The notes below the pieces were generated by a model. The model saw nothing but the letters and a program-made list of their open reading frames with translations, had not been told where the DNA came from and searched no databases. Made by a program: the position numbers and the translations under genes. Positions 24,563-33,173 of a stretch of DNA of 64,000 nt are shown here, piece by piece (positions within the stretch are counted from its first letter, which is position 1; every line of letters starts with the position of its first letter). This DNA is from Hymenobacter polaris (GTDB lineage: Bacteria; Bacteroidota; Bacteroidia; Cytophagales; Hymenobacteraceae): NCBI RefSeq assembly GCF_012927305.1, contig NZ_JABBGH010000001.1:1426001-1490000 (forward strand), given 5' to 3'.

Positions 24563-25132
24563 ATGCGCTTGCTCCTTAGTCAAGTAGCTCTTCTTGGCAG
24601 CCTAGGCCTAGGGGCGCAGGCCCAGGCCACCCGGCCCGATACCGTGGCCACCCGCGCGCAGGTGCTGGAAACCACCTGTGCGCTTTTTCCGGCGGCGGCG
24701 CGGCTGCCCAACGTCTTGCCCAAGGCTCAGCAGCGCGCTGCCCGCTTCACCCCCACCGCCGCCCAGGCCCTGGTGGCCGAGCAAGCCCTAGGGCAGGTAA
24801 ACCTGCTAAACGTCAACTCCGGCCGCAAAAGCGGTCAAGATTCCGCTTACGCCTGCGCTATCAGCCAGCGGCTAGGCCAGTACTACCGGCAATACTACGG
24901 TTTTTACAACCAGCGCCGGCAGCCGTGCCTGTTCATCAATTTTCTGGGCGACGTAGCCTTCACGGGCGAGGAAATTGGCCTGCGGCCCCGCCCACCCGGC
25001 TACGTGCCGTACTGGCTGCGGCAGTACGTCTTCATTGGCGACGGCGGCGACAACCACTGGTCGATTTACTACAACCTGGCTACCGGCCAGTTTTCGCAGT
25101 ACTGGCATAACCTGGACCTGGGCGGCGGCTAG
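24563..25132 (+). CDS. Secreted hypothetical protein, 189 residues
   Basis: A signal peptide (LLLSQVALLGSLGLGAQAQA) is followed by a mature domain with two well-separated cysteines and conserved-looking aromatic runs: QYYRQYYGFYNQRRQPCLFI, LGDVAFTGEEIG, and YVFIGDGGDNHWSIYYNLAT. The final motif YWHNLDLGGG suggests a beta-rich ending. No family is recognised. It follows an unusual leader terminator and converges on a metallopeptidase gene with a shared terminator. Confidence 0.7.
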   Translation: MRLLLSQVALLGSLGLGAQAQATRPDTVATRAQVLETTCALFPAAARLPNVLPKAQQRAARFTPTAAQALVAEQALGQVNLLNVNSGRKSGQDSAYACAISQRLGQYYRQYYGFYNQRRQPCLFINFLGDVAFTGEEIGLRPRPPGYVPYWLRQYVFIGDGGDNHWSIYYNLATGQFSQYWHNLDLGGG

Positions 25133-25146
25133 GCCCCGCGCACAAA

Positions 25147-25176
25147 AAAAGCCTGACCAGTACGGCCAGGCTTTTC
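25147..25176. terminator. Bidirectional terminator between convergent genes
   Basis: AAAGCCTG and CAGGCTTT form the stem; it has an A-run on the left and a T-run on the right, so it can work on both strands for the genes ending at 25132 and 25202. Confidence 0.85.
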
Positions 25177-25201
25177 GTCGTTTTAGGTAGTTGCAAAGAC
25201 C

Positions 25202-27253
25202 TTACCAAATGCGCGAGCGGTCGGCGGTGGCGCGGGTCATCTTGTCGCCCTCCTTGCAGCCGAAGGCCTGGTAAAACTCAGGCATGTTCATCAGCGGGCC
25301 GTTGGTGCGGAACTGGCCGGGCGAGTGCGGGTCGGTTTGCACCTGCTGGCGCACGGCCTCGGGGCGCTGATTGGCGCGCCAGATTTGAGCGTAGGCCAGG
25401 AAGAAGCGCTGGTTGGGCGTGAAGCCGTCAATCGACTTTTTGGCTTTGGCTTGCTGGGTTTTCTGGAAGGCGTTGTAGGCGATGGTGATGCCGCCGAGGT
25501 CGGCCAGGTTCTCACCCATCGTCAGCTTGCCATTCACGTGCACCGAGTCGAGCGGGGTAAACGCGTCGTACTGCTTGCCCACCATATCGGCCTTGGCGTT
25601 GAACTTGTCGTTGTCCTCCTTGGTCCACCAGTCGCGCAGGTTGCCCTTGGCATCCGAGCGGCGGCCCTGGTCATCGAAGCCGTGGGTCATCTCGTGGCCA
25701 ATCACGGCCCCGATGCCCCCGTAGTTGACCGCGTCATCGGCCTTGGGGTCGTAGAAGGGCGGCTGCAGAATGCCCGCCGGGAACACGATTTCATTCATGC
25801 TCGAATTGTAGTAGGCGTTCACCGTGGGCGGGGTCATGCCCCACTCGCCCCGGTCAATGGGCTTACCAAACTTGCTCAGGTTGTCCTGCTCGCGCCACTC
25901 GGCGGTGGCAAACAGGTTTTCCAGCGCGCTCTGGCGGGTGATTTTGAGCTTGGAGTAGTCCTTCCACTTGTCGGGGTAGCCGATTTTCACCGCAAAGGCA
26001 TTGAGCTTTTCAATCGCTTCCTTTTTAGTGGCCGGGCTCATCCAGTCGGTGGCCATGATGCGCTCGGCGTAGGCCTTGCGCAGGTTTTCCACCATTTCCT
26101 TGGCCCTAGCCTTGGCGGCGGGGGTAAAAGCCTGGTCCACATACAATTGGCCAAAGGCCTCGCCTAGCGCGCCATCGGTGGCGCGCAGCGCGCGCTTCCA
26201 GCGGGGCTGCTGCTGCTTGGCGCCCGTCAGCACCTGCGTGAAGCGGAACGAGGCGTCGCCATAAGCCTTGGGCAGGGCCGAAGTCACGCCTTCCACCAAG
26301 TGCCAGCGGAAGTACTGCTGCTCGTCGGCAATGGGCGTGTTGGCCAGCAGGTTGTTCACCGCAGCCAGGTACTCGGGCTGGCCGATGATGACGTCCTGGG
26401 CGCTGGTCAGGCCATCGGCCTTTAAGCGCAGCGGCAAGTTCAGGTTGGGGTAGTCCTGGGCGGCCTGGGCCACGGGCACCTTGGTGTAGTTCTTGAGGCG
26501 GTCGCGCAAATCCACGCGGCTGCGGCTAGCCTGGGCCATCTTGGTTTCCAGGGCCAGCACGGCGTCGGCGTTGGTGGCGGCCAAGCTCGGGGCATCGCCC
26601 AGCAGCTGGAAGATGCTGCTCATGTAGGCCTTGTAGGCCATGCGCACCTGGCGCGAGCGGGCGTCGTCCTTGAGGTAGTAGTCGCGGTCGCCGAGGCCTA
26701 GGCCCCCTTGCCGCAGCTGCACCGCGTACTGGGTGCTGTTCTTGCTATCCTGGCCCACGCCAAAGCCGTACCAGCCGGCGCCGTAGCTCTTGGGGTCGGC
26801 GATGTACTGCTGCACGTCGGCCAGGTTCTGGAGGCTTTTGATGCGGTCGAGGCGCGGCTGCAGGTACTTCAGGCCCGCTTGCTCAATGCCCATCGAGTCC
26901 ATGGCGGCGGCGTAGAAGTCGCCCACCTTCTGCTCGTTGGTGCCGGCTTTGGCGGTGCGCGCGTCGGCGGCGGCCTTTTCCAGAATGCGCTTTTCAATGG
27001 CCTGGTTGCGGTCGCCCAGCTCGTTGAAAGCGCCCCACCGGGTTTCGGCGGCTGGTATTGGGTTATTTTTCAGCCAGTTGCCATTGGCATAGTGGTAGAA
27101 ATCCTGGCACGGCGACACCGATTTATCCAGGTTGGCCAGGTTGATGCCCACGCCCTGCTGCGGGGGATTAGGCTTGGTGGGTGGTCCGAATGCGGCCAGG
27201 CTGCCCAAGCCCAGCGCCGCCAGCGCCCAACGCGAAAAAGTAGCTGCTGCCAT
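25202..27253 (-). CDS. M13 family zinc metallopeptidase (PepO/neprilysin-like), copy 1
   Basis: The protein has an N-terminal signal-like segment, then the M13 N-terminal domain (VSPCQDFYHYANGNWLKNNP) and the catalytic domain. The zinc motif is in AVIGHEMTHGFDDQGR (H-E-x-x-H) and the third ligand and proton donor in GENLADLGG (E-N-x-A-D). NAYYNSSMNEIVFPAGILQP is the substrate-binding N-A-x-Y strand. The C-terminal tryptophan after R-I is typical. It cleaves small peptides in the periplasm. A closely similar paralogue lies 1.4 kb away on the same strand. Confidence 0.95.
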   Translation of the reverse strand: MAAATFSRWALAALGLGSLAAFGPPTKPNPPQQGVGINLANLDKSVSPCQDFYHYANGNWLKNNPIPAAETRWGAFNELGDRNQAIEKRILEKAAADARTAKAGTNEQKVGDFYAAAMDSMGIEQAGLKYLQPRLDRIKSLQNLADVQQYIADPKSYGAGWYGFGVGQDSKNSTQYAVQLRQGGLGLGDRDYYLKDDARSRQVRMAYKAYMSSIFQLLGDAPSLAATNADAVLALETKMAQASRSRVDLRDRLKNYTKVPVAQAAQDYPNLNLPLRLKADGLTSAQDVIIGQPEYLAAVNNLLANTPIADEQQYFRWHLVEGVTSALPKAYGDASFRFTQVLTGAKQQQPRWKRALRATDGALGEAFGQLYVDQAFTPAAKARAKEMVENLRKAYAERIMATDWMSPATKKEAIEKLNAFAVKIGYPDKWKDYSKLKITRQSALENLFATAEWREQDNLSKFGKPIDRGEWGMTPPTVNAYYNSSMNEIVFPAGILQPPFYDPKADDAVNYGGIGAVIGHEMTHGFDDQGRRSDAKGNLRDWWTKEDNDKFNAKADMVGKQYDAFTPLDSVHVNGKLTMGENLADLGGITIAYNAFQKTQQAKAKKSIDGFTPNQRFFLAYAQIWRANQRPEAVRQQVQTDPHSPGQFRTNGPLMNMPEFYQAFGCKEGDKMTRATADRSRIW

Positions 27254-27407
27254 AAATGCAAAAAATTAACGGAAAAAAGCTAAGCGAAAGATACTGGATG
27301 TATTCAGCAGTTGCACCAAACCGCTGGCTGGTCGGGCTTTTTTTCGGCCGGCACCCAATTCAGGTAGTACCTTCCCCACTGGTTTATTCGCAAACTATTG
27401 ACAAATT

Positions 27408-28487
27408 ATGAAGCGACATTTTGAGGTGCTGGACGGGCTGCGCGGGACGGCCGCGCTGCTCGTTGTCATTTTTCACCTCTTCGAAGGCTTTTACCAAAGC
27501 CAGACCTACGCCCTTAACCCCTTGCGCCACGCCTACCTGGCGGTCGATTTCTTTTTCTTGCTTTCGGGCTTTGTGGTGGGCTACGCCTACGACGACCGCT
27601 GGCCCAGGATGAGCGTGGGCGATTTCCTGCGCATTCGCCTCATTCGGCTGCACCCGCTGGTGCTGCTGGGCGTGGCCCTGGGGGCGCTGGGCTACTGGTT
27701 CGACCCGTTTGCGGGCAACCTGCAGCACGTGCGCCTGGTGCACCTGGCGGCCAACGTGTTCTTTGGCGTGCTGCTGCTGCCATTCGTGTCGCTGCCCAAT
27801 CGCTACCGCCAAACCCATCCGCTCAACGGGCCCTGCTGGTCGCTGCTGCAAGAGTACCTGGCCAATATCGCATACGCGCTGGTGGCCCCACGCCTGGGCC
27901 GGCGGGCGCTGGTGGCGGTAGTGGTGGTGGCGGCCGGGGTGCTGCTAGTTGCCGCCCGGCACTACGGCCACCTGCAAGCCGGCTGGGGCTGGGACAATGC
28001 CTGGATGGCGCCCGTGCGGGTGGCGTACCCGTTTTTTATGGGGCTGCTGCTGTTTCGCTTCCGCCTGCATTTTCGGGTGCCGGCGGCGGTGTGGGTGCTG
28101 TCGGCGGCCTTGCTGGCGCTGTTTGCGGCACCCGCCTTTCTGCCCGCCTGGGGGTATGAGGCCGGCTGCGTCATCCTGGTTTTTCCGGTGCTGGTGGCGG
28201 CCGGGGCGGGCTCGCTGGCGGGCGGTGGCCCCGCGCTGGCGTTTTGCCGCTGGGGTGGGCGCCTGTCGTACCCGCTTTACCTGCTGCACTACCCGTTCAT
28301 TTCTATCTTCATTAACTGGGTGAACGCTAGCCACGCCACCCTGCGCCAGGCCCTGCCGGTGATGGGCGCGCTGCTGGCATTTTTCCTGCTGCTGGCCTGG
28401 GTAGCCGTGCGCTTCTACGACGAGCCCGTGCGCGCTTGGCTGAGCGCCCGCTTCCGCCCGGCCCCGCGGCCCTTGCAGGCGGCCTAG
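27408..28487 (+). CDS. Acyltransferase 3 family membrane protein
   Basis: The start MKRHFEVLDGLRGTAALLVV is the family signature (L-D-G-L-R-G-x-A-A), followed by IFHLFEGFY with the catalytic-type His and YLAVDFFFLLSGFVVGYAY. About ten membrane helices follow. Members move O-acyl groups to sugars of polysaccharides, or to other envelope substrates. The gene lies on the opposite strand between the two M13 peptidase genes. The TAG stop sits inside a CCTAGG motif. Confidence 0.9.
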   Translation: MKRHFEVLDGLRGTAALLVVIFHLFEGFYQSQTYALNPLRHAYLAVDFFFLLSGFVVGYAYDDRWPRMSVGDFLRIRLIRLHPLVLLGVALGALGYWFDPFAGNLQHVRLVHLAANVFFGVLLLPFVSLPNRYRQTHPLNGPCWSLLQEYLANIAYALVAPRLGRRALVAVVVVAAGVLLVAARHYGHLQAGWGWDNAWMAPVRVAYPFFMGLLLFRFRLHFRVPAAVWVLSAALLALFAAPAFLPAWGYEAGCVILVFPVLVAAGAGSLAGGGPALAFCRWGGRLSYPLYLLHYPFISIFINWVNASHATLRQALPVMGALLAFFLLLAWVAVRFYDEPVRAWLSARFRPAPRPLQAA

Positions 28488-28540
28488 GGCCTAGGCACCT
28501 GGATGGCGGGCCTCGCCCCAACTATTACCCAAGGCATAAG

Positions 28541-28582
28541 CCAAACGCCCCCGCCGCCAGCTCTGGCGACGGGGGCGTTTGG
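28541..28582. terminator. Bidirectional terminator between convergent genes
   Basis: CCAAACGCCCCCG(CC) pairs with CGGGGGCGTTTGG around CGCCAGCTCTGGCGA, giving a long GC-rich stem between the acyltransferase and second M13 stops. Confidence 0.85.
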
Positions 28583-28610
28583 TAATTAAACTCGGCAGCT
28601 ACTACGCTGG

Positions 28611-30656
28611 CTACCAGATGCGCGCCTGCTCGGCAGTGGGGCGCTCCATCTTATCAGTGGGCTTGCAGCCGAAGGCCTGATAAAATTCGGGCATGTTCAT
28701 CAGCGGGCCGTTGGTGCGGAACTGGGCCGGCGAGTGCGGGTCGGTGAGCACCTGCTGGCGGGCCGCCTCGGGGCGCATGTTGGTGCGCCAGATTTGGGCC
28801 CAGCCCAGGAAGAAGCGCTGGTTGGGCGTGAAGCCGTCGATGCTCTTATTGGCCTTGGCCTCGGGCGTTTTCTGGAACGCCTGGTAGGCGATGGTCAGCC
28901 CACCGAGGTCGGCCAGGTTTTCGCCCATCGTCAGCTTGCCGTTCACGTGCACCGAGTCCAGGGGCGAGAAGGCGTCGTACTGCTTACCCACCATGTCGGC
29001 CTTGGCGTTGAACTTGTCGTTGTCTTCCTTCGTCCACCAGTCGCGCAGGTTGCCCTTGGCGTCGTACTGCCGGCCCTGGTCGTCGAAGCCGTGAGTCATC
29101 TCGTGGCCAATCACGGCCCCGATGCCGCCGTAGTTGACCGCGTCGTCCGCCTTGGGGTCGTAGAAGGGCGGCTGCAGAATGCCCGCCGGGAACACAATCT
29201 CGTTCATCGGCGGGTTGTAGTAGGCGTTGACCGTGGGCGGGGTCATGCCCCACTCGCCCCGGTCAATGGGCTTGCCGAAGTGCCCTAGGTTATCCTGGCT
29301 GGCCCACTGGCGGGCGGCTACCAGGTTGTCGAGGTAGCTCTGGCGGGTGATTTTGAGCTTGGAGTAGTCCTTCCACTTATCGGGGTAGCCAATTTTCACC
29401 GCAAAAGCGTTGAGCTTGGTTAGTGCCTCCTTCTTGGTGGCCGGGCTCATCCAGTCGGTGGCCATGATGCGCTCGGCGTAGGCAGCGCGCAGGTTCTCAA
29501 TCATTTGTTTGGCCCTAGCCTTGGCGGCGGGCGAAAACGCCTTGTCCACGTACAACTGGCCGAAAGCCTCGCCCAGGGCGCGGTCGGTGGCTTGCAGGCT
29601 GCGCTTCCAGCGGGGCTGCTGCTGCTTGGCGCCGGTCAGGGCCTGGGCAAAGCGGAACGAGGCGTCGCCGTAGGCCTTGGGCAGGGCCGAGGTGAGACTG
29701 CTTACCAGGTGCCAGCGCAGGTACTGGCGCTCATCGGCAATGGGCGTGTTGGCCAGCAGGTTGTTCACGGCCGCCAGGTATTCGGGCTGGCCCACAATCA
29801 CCTCCTTGGCGCTGCCTAGGCCGGTATTCTTCAACACCAGCGGCAGGTTCAGGTTGGGGTAGTCCTGGGTGGCCTGGGCCACGGGCATCTTGTTGTAGTT
29901 CTTCTGCGGGTCGCGCAAATCTACGCGGCTGCGGCTAGCCTGGGCCATCTTGGTTTCCAGGGCCAGCACGGCGTCGGCGTTGGTGGCGGCCAGGCTCGGG
30001 GCGTCGCCCAGCAGCTGGAAGATGCTGCTCATGTAGGTTTTATACGCGGCCCGGATGGCCTTCGAGCGGCCGTCGTCCTTGAGGTAGTAGTCGCGGTCGG
30101 GCAGCCCTAGGCCCCCCTGGCCGAACTGCACGGCGTATTGGGTGCTGATTTTCTCGTCGGGCCCCACCCCAAAGCTGTACCAGCCGGTGCTGGTGTTGCG
30201 GGGGTCGGCAATGTACTGCTGCACCTCGCCCAGGTTTTTAAGGCCCGCGATGCGGCTCAGGTAGGGCTGCAGGTACTTGAGGCCGGCCGCCTCAATGGCC
30301 ATCGTGTCCATGGCCGAGGCGTAGAAGTAGCCCACTTTCTGGGCGTTCGAGCCGGCCGGGGCGGTGCTGGCGTTGCGGGCCAGCTCCAGCAAAATGGCCT
30401 TTTGGGTGGCGTAGTTGCGGTCGGCCAGCTCGTTGAAGCTGCCCCAGCGGCTTTCGGCGGCCGGCACGGGGTTGTTTTTCAGCCAGGCGCCGTTGGCGTA
30501 CTGGAAGAAGTTGTCGCAGGGCTGCACCGCCCGGTCGATGTTGGCCGGGTTGATGCCCGCGGGGGCGGCCGTTTGGGCCAGGGTCGGGGTGGCGGCTAGC
30601 CCGCTGGCGGCCAGGGCCAGGGCCGCGGCTAGCCGGGCGCGAGAGCGTATCGTCAT
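28611..30656 (-). CDS. M13 family zinc metallopeptidase, copy 2
   Basis: This paralogue of the gene at 25202 keeps long identical stretches, including AVIGHEMTHGFDDQGR, GENLADLGG and GEWGMTPPTVNAYYN. The signal peptide (LAAALALAASGLAATPTLAQ) is clearer than in copy 1. Differences cluster in the N-terminal lobe, for example PDEKISTQYAVQFGQGGLGL against QDSKNSTQYAVQLRQGGLGL. Both copies therefore should be active, perhaps with altered substrate preference. It is expressed from a divergent promoter region shared with xseA. Confidence 0.95.
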   Translation of the reverse strand: MTIRSRARLAAALALAASGLAATPTLAQTAAPAGINPANIDRAVQPCDNFFQYANGAWLKNNPVPAAESRWGSFNELADRNYATQKAILLELARNASTAPAGSNAQKVGYFYASAMDTMAIEAAGLKYLQPYLSRIAGLKNLGEVQQYIADPRNTSTGWYSFGVGPDEKISTQYAVQFGQGGLGLPDRDYYLKDDGRSKAIRAAYKTYMSSIFQLLGDAPSLAATNADAVLALETKMAQASRSRVDLRDPQKNYNKMPVAQATQDYPNLNLPLVLKNTGLGSAKEVIVGQPEYLAAVNNLLANTPIADERQYLRWHLVSSLTSALPKAYGDASFRFAQALTGAKQQQPRWKRSLQATDRALGEAFGQLYVDKAFSPAAKARAKQMIENLRAAYAERIMATDWMSPATKKEALTKLNAFAVKIGYPDKWKDYSKLKITRQSYLDNLVAARQWASQDNLGHFGKPIDRGEWGMTPPTVNAYYNPPMNEIVFPAGILQPPFYDPKADDAVNYGGIGAVIGHEMTHGFDDQGRQYDAKGNLRDWWTKEDNDKFNAKADMVGKQYDAFSPLDSVHVNGKLTMGENLADLGGLTIAYQAFQKTPEAKANKSIDGFTPNQRFFLGWAQIWRTNMRPEAARQQVLTDPHSPAQFRTNGPLMNMPEFYQAFGCKPTDKMERPTAEQARIW

Positions 30657-30703
30657 AAGAAGCGTGGGGTGGAGAAAAATGATAGGGTTGGGAGGGAGTA
30701 GAA

Positions 30704-30717
30704 AGGGCGAAGGTAGT
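30704..30717 (-). promoter_or_regulatory. Candidate promoter for the second M13 gene
   Basis: The minus strand reads CTACCTTCGCCCT, identical over 13 bases to the sequence just before the xseA start on the plus strand (30796-30808). The TACCTTCG part resembles TAnnTTTG. The two copies point in opposite directions. Confidence 0.4.
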
Positions 30718-30796
30718 TTTGAACGCAGAATACCGAACTATAAGTTGCTAGCAAGGTTGCCTAGGCCCCCGCTCGCCCCAAAAGGCCCCTGGTTTC

Positions 30797-30804
30797 TACC
30801 TTCG
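30797..30804 (+). promoter_or_regulatory. Candidate -7 box (TACCTTCG) for xseA
   Basis: TACCTTCG is one base from TAnnTTTG and is separated from the ATG at 30809 by four bases, as at 13922 and 6753. Confidence 0.4.
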
Positions 30805-30808
30805 CCCT

Positions 30809-32203
30809 ATGCCGCTCTACGCCCGCCGCGCCGCCCCCGCCCCGCCCGCCGATGCCCCCCTAAGCCTGGGGGCGCTGCTGGCCCAGGTGCGCGCCGCGCT
30901 GCACCACCGCTTTCCCGACAGCTACTGGGTGGTGGCTGAGGTGGCCGAAATGAGCCGCCCCCGCCACGCCGGTGGCCATTGCTACCTCACCCTCACCGAG
31001 CCCGCGGGCGAGGCCGAGGGCCTCGGACTGGCGGCGCAGGCGCGGGCCACGCTCTGGGGCAGCCGCTACCAGCAGCTGGCGCCCGCCTTTGCCGAGGCCA
31101 CCGGCCAGGAGCTGCGCCCCGGCCTGCGCCTGCTGCTGCGCGTCAAGGTCACGTTTCACGAGCAGTACGGCTTTAGCCTGGACGTGCTGGCCCTGGACCC
31201 CAGCTACACCGTAGGCGAGCTGGCCCGCCAGCGCCTGGCCACCCTGCGCCAGCTGCAAGAAAAAAACCTGCTCGAGCGCCAGCGCGGCCTGGCCCTGCCG
31301 CTGGCCCCGCAGCGGCTGGCCGTCATCTCCTCGCCCACCGCCGCGGGCTTCCAGGATTTTGTGCGCCAGCTCGAAGAAGCGCCCTACGACTTCATGCTGA
31401 CGCTGTTTCCGGCCGTGATGCAGGGCGAGGGGGCGCCGGCCAGCATCCGGGCGGCCCTCGACCAGCTGCGGCCGCGCCGCCGCGAGTTCGAGGTGGTCAT
31501 CCTCATCCGGGGCGGGGGCTCGAAAACCGACTTGCTGGCCTTTGATGAGTACGGGCTGGCGGCGGCCGTGGCCTCGTTTCCGCTGCCTGTGCTCACCGGC
31601 ATCGGCCACGAGCGCGACGAGGCAGTGGTGGACGTGGTGGCCCACCGCGCCCTCAAAACGCCCACCGCCGTGGCCGCCTTCCTGGTCGAGCGCCTGGCCC
31701 GCGTGGAGGCGCTGCTGCTCGACCTCTTCGACCGCGTGGCCGACCGCGCCTGTCAGCACCTGGCCCGCCACCACCAGCGCGTGCAGCACCTGGCCGACGC
31801 CACCCGCGCCGCTGGCCACCAGCAGCTTAGTCGTACTCAGGCCAGCCTCATCCAGCGCAGCCGCCAGGCCACCCAGGCGCCGCGCCTGCACCTGGCCCAG
31901 CTGGGCCGCCAGCTCACCGGCCTGCGCTACACCCTGCCCGAAGCCGCCCGCCGGGCCCTAGGGGCCGAGGCCGGCCGCCTGCGCCAGCGCTCGCGCACGG
32001 TGCTGCGCCGCTTTGGGCGCCACCACCAACGCCGCCGCGAGGCCCTGTTGCGCCAGCGCTATCAGGTGCAGCGCGCTTTTGAGAAACGCGCGCTGAGCTA
32101 TGAGTTAAAAGTGATGAGCTTGGAAAGCGGCGTCTTACGGCGCGAAAACCAGCTGCTGCGCCGACAACTCACTCCTAGCCCAGCCCCAACTCATACCTCA
32201 TAA
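30809..32203 (+). CDS. xseA: Exodeoxyribonuclease VII large subunit
   Basis: The N-terminal OB domain (SLGALLAQVRAALHHRFPDS, YWVVAEVAEMSRPRHAGGHC) is followed by the catalytic domain: LAVISSPTAAGFQDFVRQLE, VVILIRGGGSKTDLLAFDEY and PVLTGIGHERDEAVVDVVAH, with the conserved D-x-x-x-D near KTPTAVAAFLVERL. A long coiled-coil rich in His/Gln/Arg follows. The last ~35 residues (SYELKVMSLESG, LLRRQLTPSPAPTH) appear to be read through an imperfect inverted intergenic repeat. With XseB it degrades single-stranded DNA to acid-soluble oligonucleotides. The small-subunit gene starts nine bases after its stop. Confidence 0.95.
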   Translation: MPLYARRAAPAPPADAPLSLGALLAQVRAALHHRFPDSYWVVAEVAEMSRPRHAGGHCYLTLTEPAGEAEGLGLAAQARATLWGSRYQQLAPAFAEATGQELRPGLRLLLRVKVTFHEQYGFSLDVLALDPSYTVGELARQRLATLRQLQEKNLLERQRGLALPLAPQRLAVISSPTAAGFQDFVRQLEEAPYDFMLTLFPAVMQGEGAPASIRAALDQLRPRRREFEVVILIRGGGSKTDLLAFDEYGLAAAVASFPLPVLTGIGHERDEAVVDVVAHRALKTPTAVAAFLVERLARVEALLLDLFDRVADRACQHLARHHQRVQHLADATRAAGHQQLSRTQASLIQRSRQATQAPRLHLAQLGRQLTGLRYTLPEAARRALGAEAGRLRQRSRTVLRRFGRHHQRRREALLRQRYQVQRAFEKRALSYELKVMSLESGVLRRENQLLRRQLTPSPAPTHTS

Positions 32204-32212
32204 CTCAAAGAA

Positions 32213-32536
32213 GTGACTTACAACGAAGCCATTCAGGAGCTGGAAGGAATTCTTCGCAGCCTCGAAACCGACCAGGTAGATGTGGACGACCTCACGGCCC
32301 GCGCCGAGCGCTCGGCCGAACTCATCCGCCTCTGCCGCCACAAGCTGCGCCACGCCGAAGCCTCGCTTGACCGCGTATTTGACTCGCTGGACGAGGAAGA
32401 AGCTGAGGAAGACGAAGAGCAGGACGAGGGCGAGGAGGAAGGCCTTGACAGCGACGAGCCCACCGATGACGAAGCCGACGAGCACGATTACCGCCGCGGC
32501 GGCCCCGGCCGGCCCAGCGCCCCTAGGCTCTTTTGA
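32213..32536 (+). CDS. xseB: Exodeoxyribonuclease VII small subunit with long acidic tail
   Basis: The first ~65 residues match XseB: TYNEAIQELEGILRSLETDQ, then VDVDDLTARAERSAELIRLC and KLRHAEASLDRVF. The usual protein is 70-85 residues, while this one reaches 107 because of an acidic tail (EEEAEEDEEQDEGEEEG and a following D/E-rich stretch). The start is GTG 32213, nine bases after the xseA stop, so the two genes are cotranscribed. The tail may tune binding to the large subunit. Confidence 0.9.
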   Translation: MTYNEAIQELEGILRSLETDQVDVDDLTARAERSAELIRLCRHKLRHAEASLDRVFDSLDEEEAEEDEEQDEGEEEGLDSDEPTDDEADEHDYRRGGPGRPSAPRLF

Positions 32537-32559
32537 GGGCTTTGAGCTGACGCACGGGC

Positions 32560-33102
32560 CTAGGGGGTGCGCCGCACGTGAATCTGCACCCGCTGGCCTT
32601 CCTCGCTGGTGGTGGGCTGCACGTCGATGCGGTCGGCCTCGTCGAAATAAGCAGCCAGGCCCCGCACGATGCCCACGGCCAGGCCGCCCATGCGGCGCGG
32701 CGACACGTAGTCAATCAGAACCTCGTTTTCATTCAGGCGCTGCACGTTAAGCACGGGAGGCGAATTTTCGGGGTGCTCGCGGCGCACTTGATTGTGCATT
32801 GAGTGCTCGGTGTGCTCCAGCATGTCTAGGGTGCGCCACTCGGGCTTCACAAACCGCTTGTACATGTACATCAGGTCGGGCACGAGGTACTCGCCAAATT
32901 TTTCGTGCAGCTCGCCGGGCGGAATACCAGCAGCTACTGCCGCTTGGCCTACTAAGGCGTACAGATGCTCGTCGGGGTAAACTTCCTTATGGCTAAAATC
33001 GCCCGAAGTGAGGCCGGCAGCCTCTACCAGGCGCACCCAGGCAGCGTGGTCATACTGGGTCTGGACGTAGCGTTTCAGCAGCGAGAAGATAGTACCGTGC
33101 AT
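32560..33102 (-). CDS. H-NOX (heme NO-binding) domain protein
   Basis: The start MHGTIFSLLKRYVQTQYDHA is the standard H-NOX N-terminus. The heme pocket shows the propionate-binding Y-x-S-x-R motif as DYVSPRRMGG, and a His-rich helix DMLEHTEHSMHNQVRREHP that should contain the proximal heme ligand. At 180 residues it is a single-domain sensor for NO or O2. H-NOX proteins usually signal through a histidine kinase or a diguanylate cyclase, but none lies beside it. The ATG at 33102 gives the family start; an upstream frame is rejected. A terminator separates it from the anti-sigma gene. Confidence 0.92.
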   Translation of the reverse strand: MHGTIFSLLKRYVQTQYDHAAWVRLVEAAGLTSGDFSHKEVYPDEHLYALVGQAAVAAGIPPGELHEKFGEYLVPDLMYMYKRFVKPEWRTLDMLEHTEHSMHNQVRREHPENSPPVLNVQRLNENEVLIDYVSPRRMGGLAVGIVRGLAAYFDEADRIDVQPTTSEEGQRVQIHVRRTP

Positions 33103-33173
33103 AGCGTTGGTAGGAAAAAAGAAAGGGCTAGGGCTCGCTTCAACGCCGCAGCGCCCGAAATGTTGAAAGCAAA

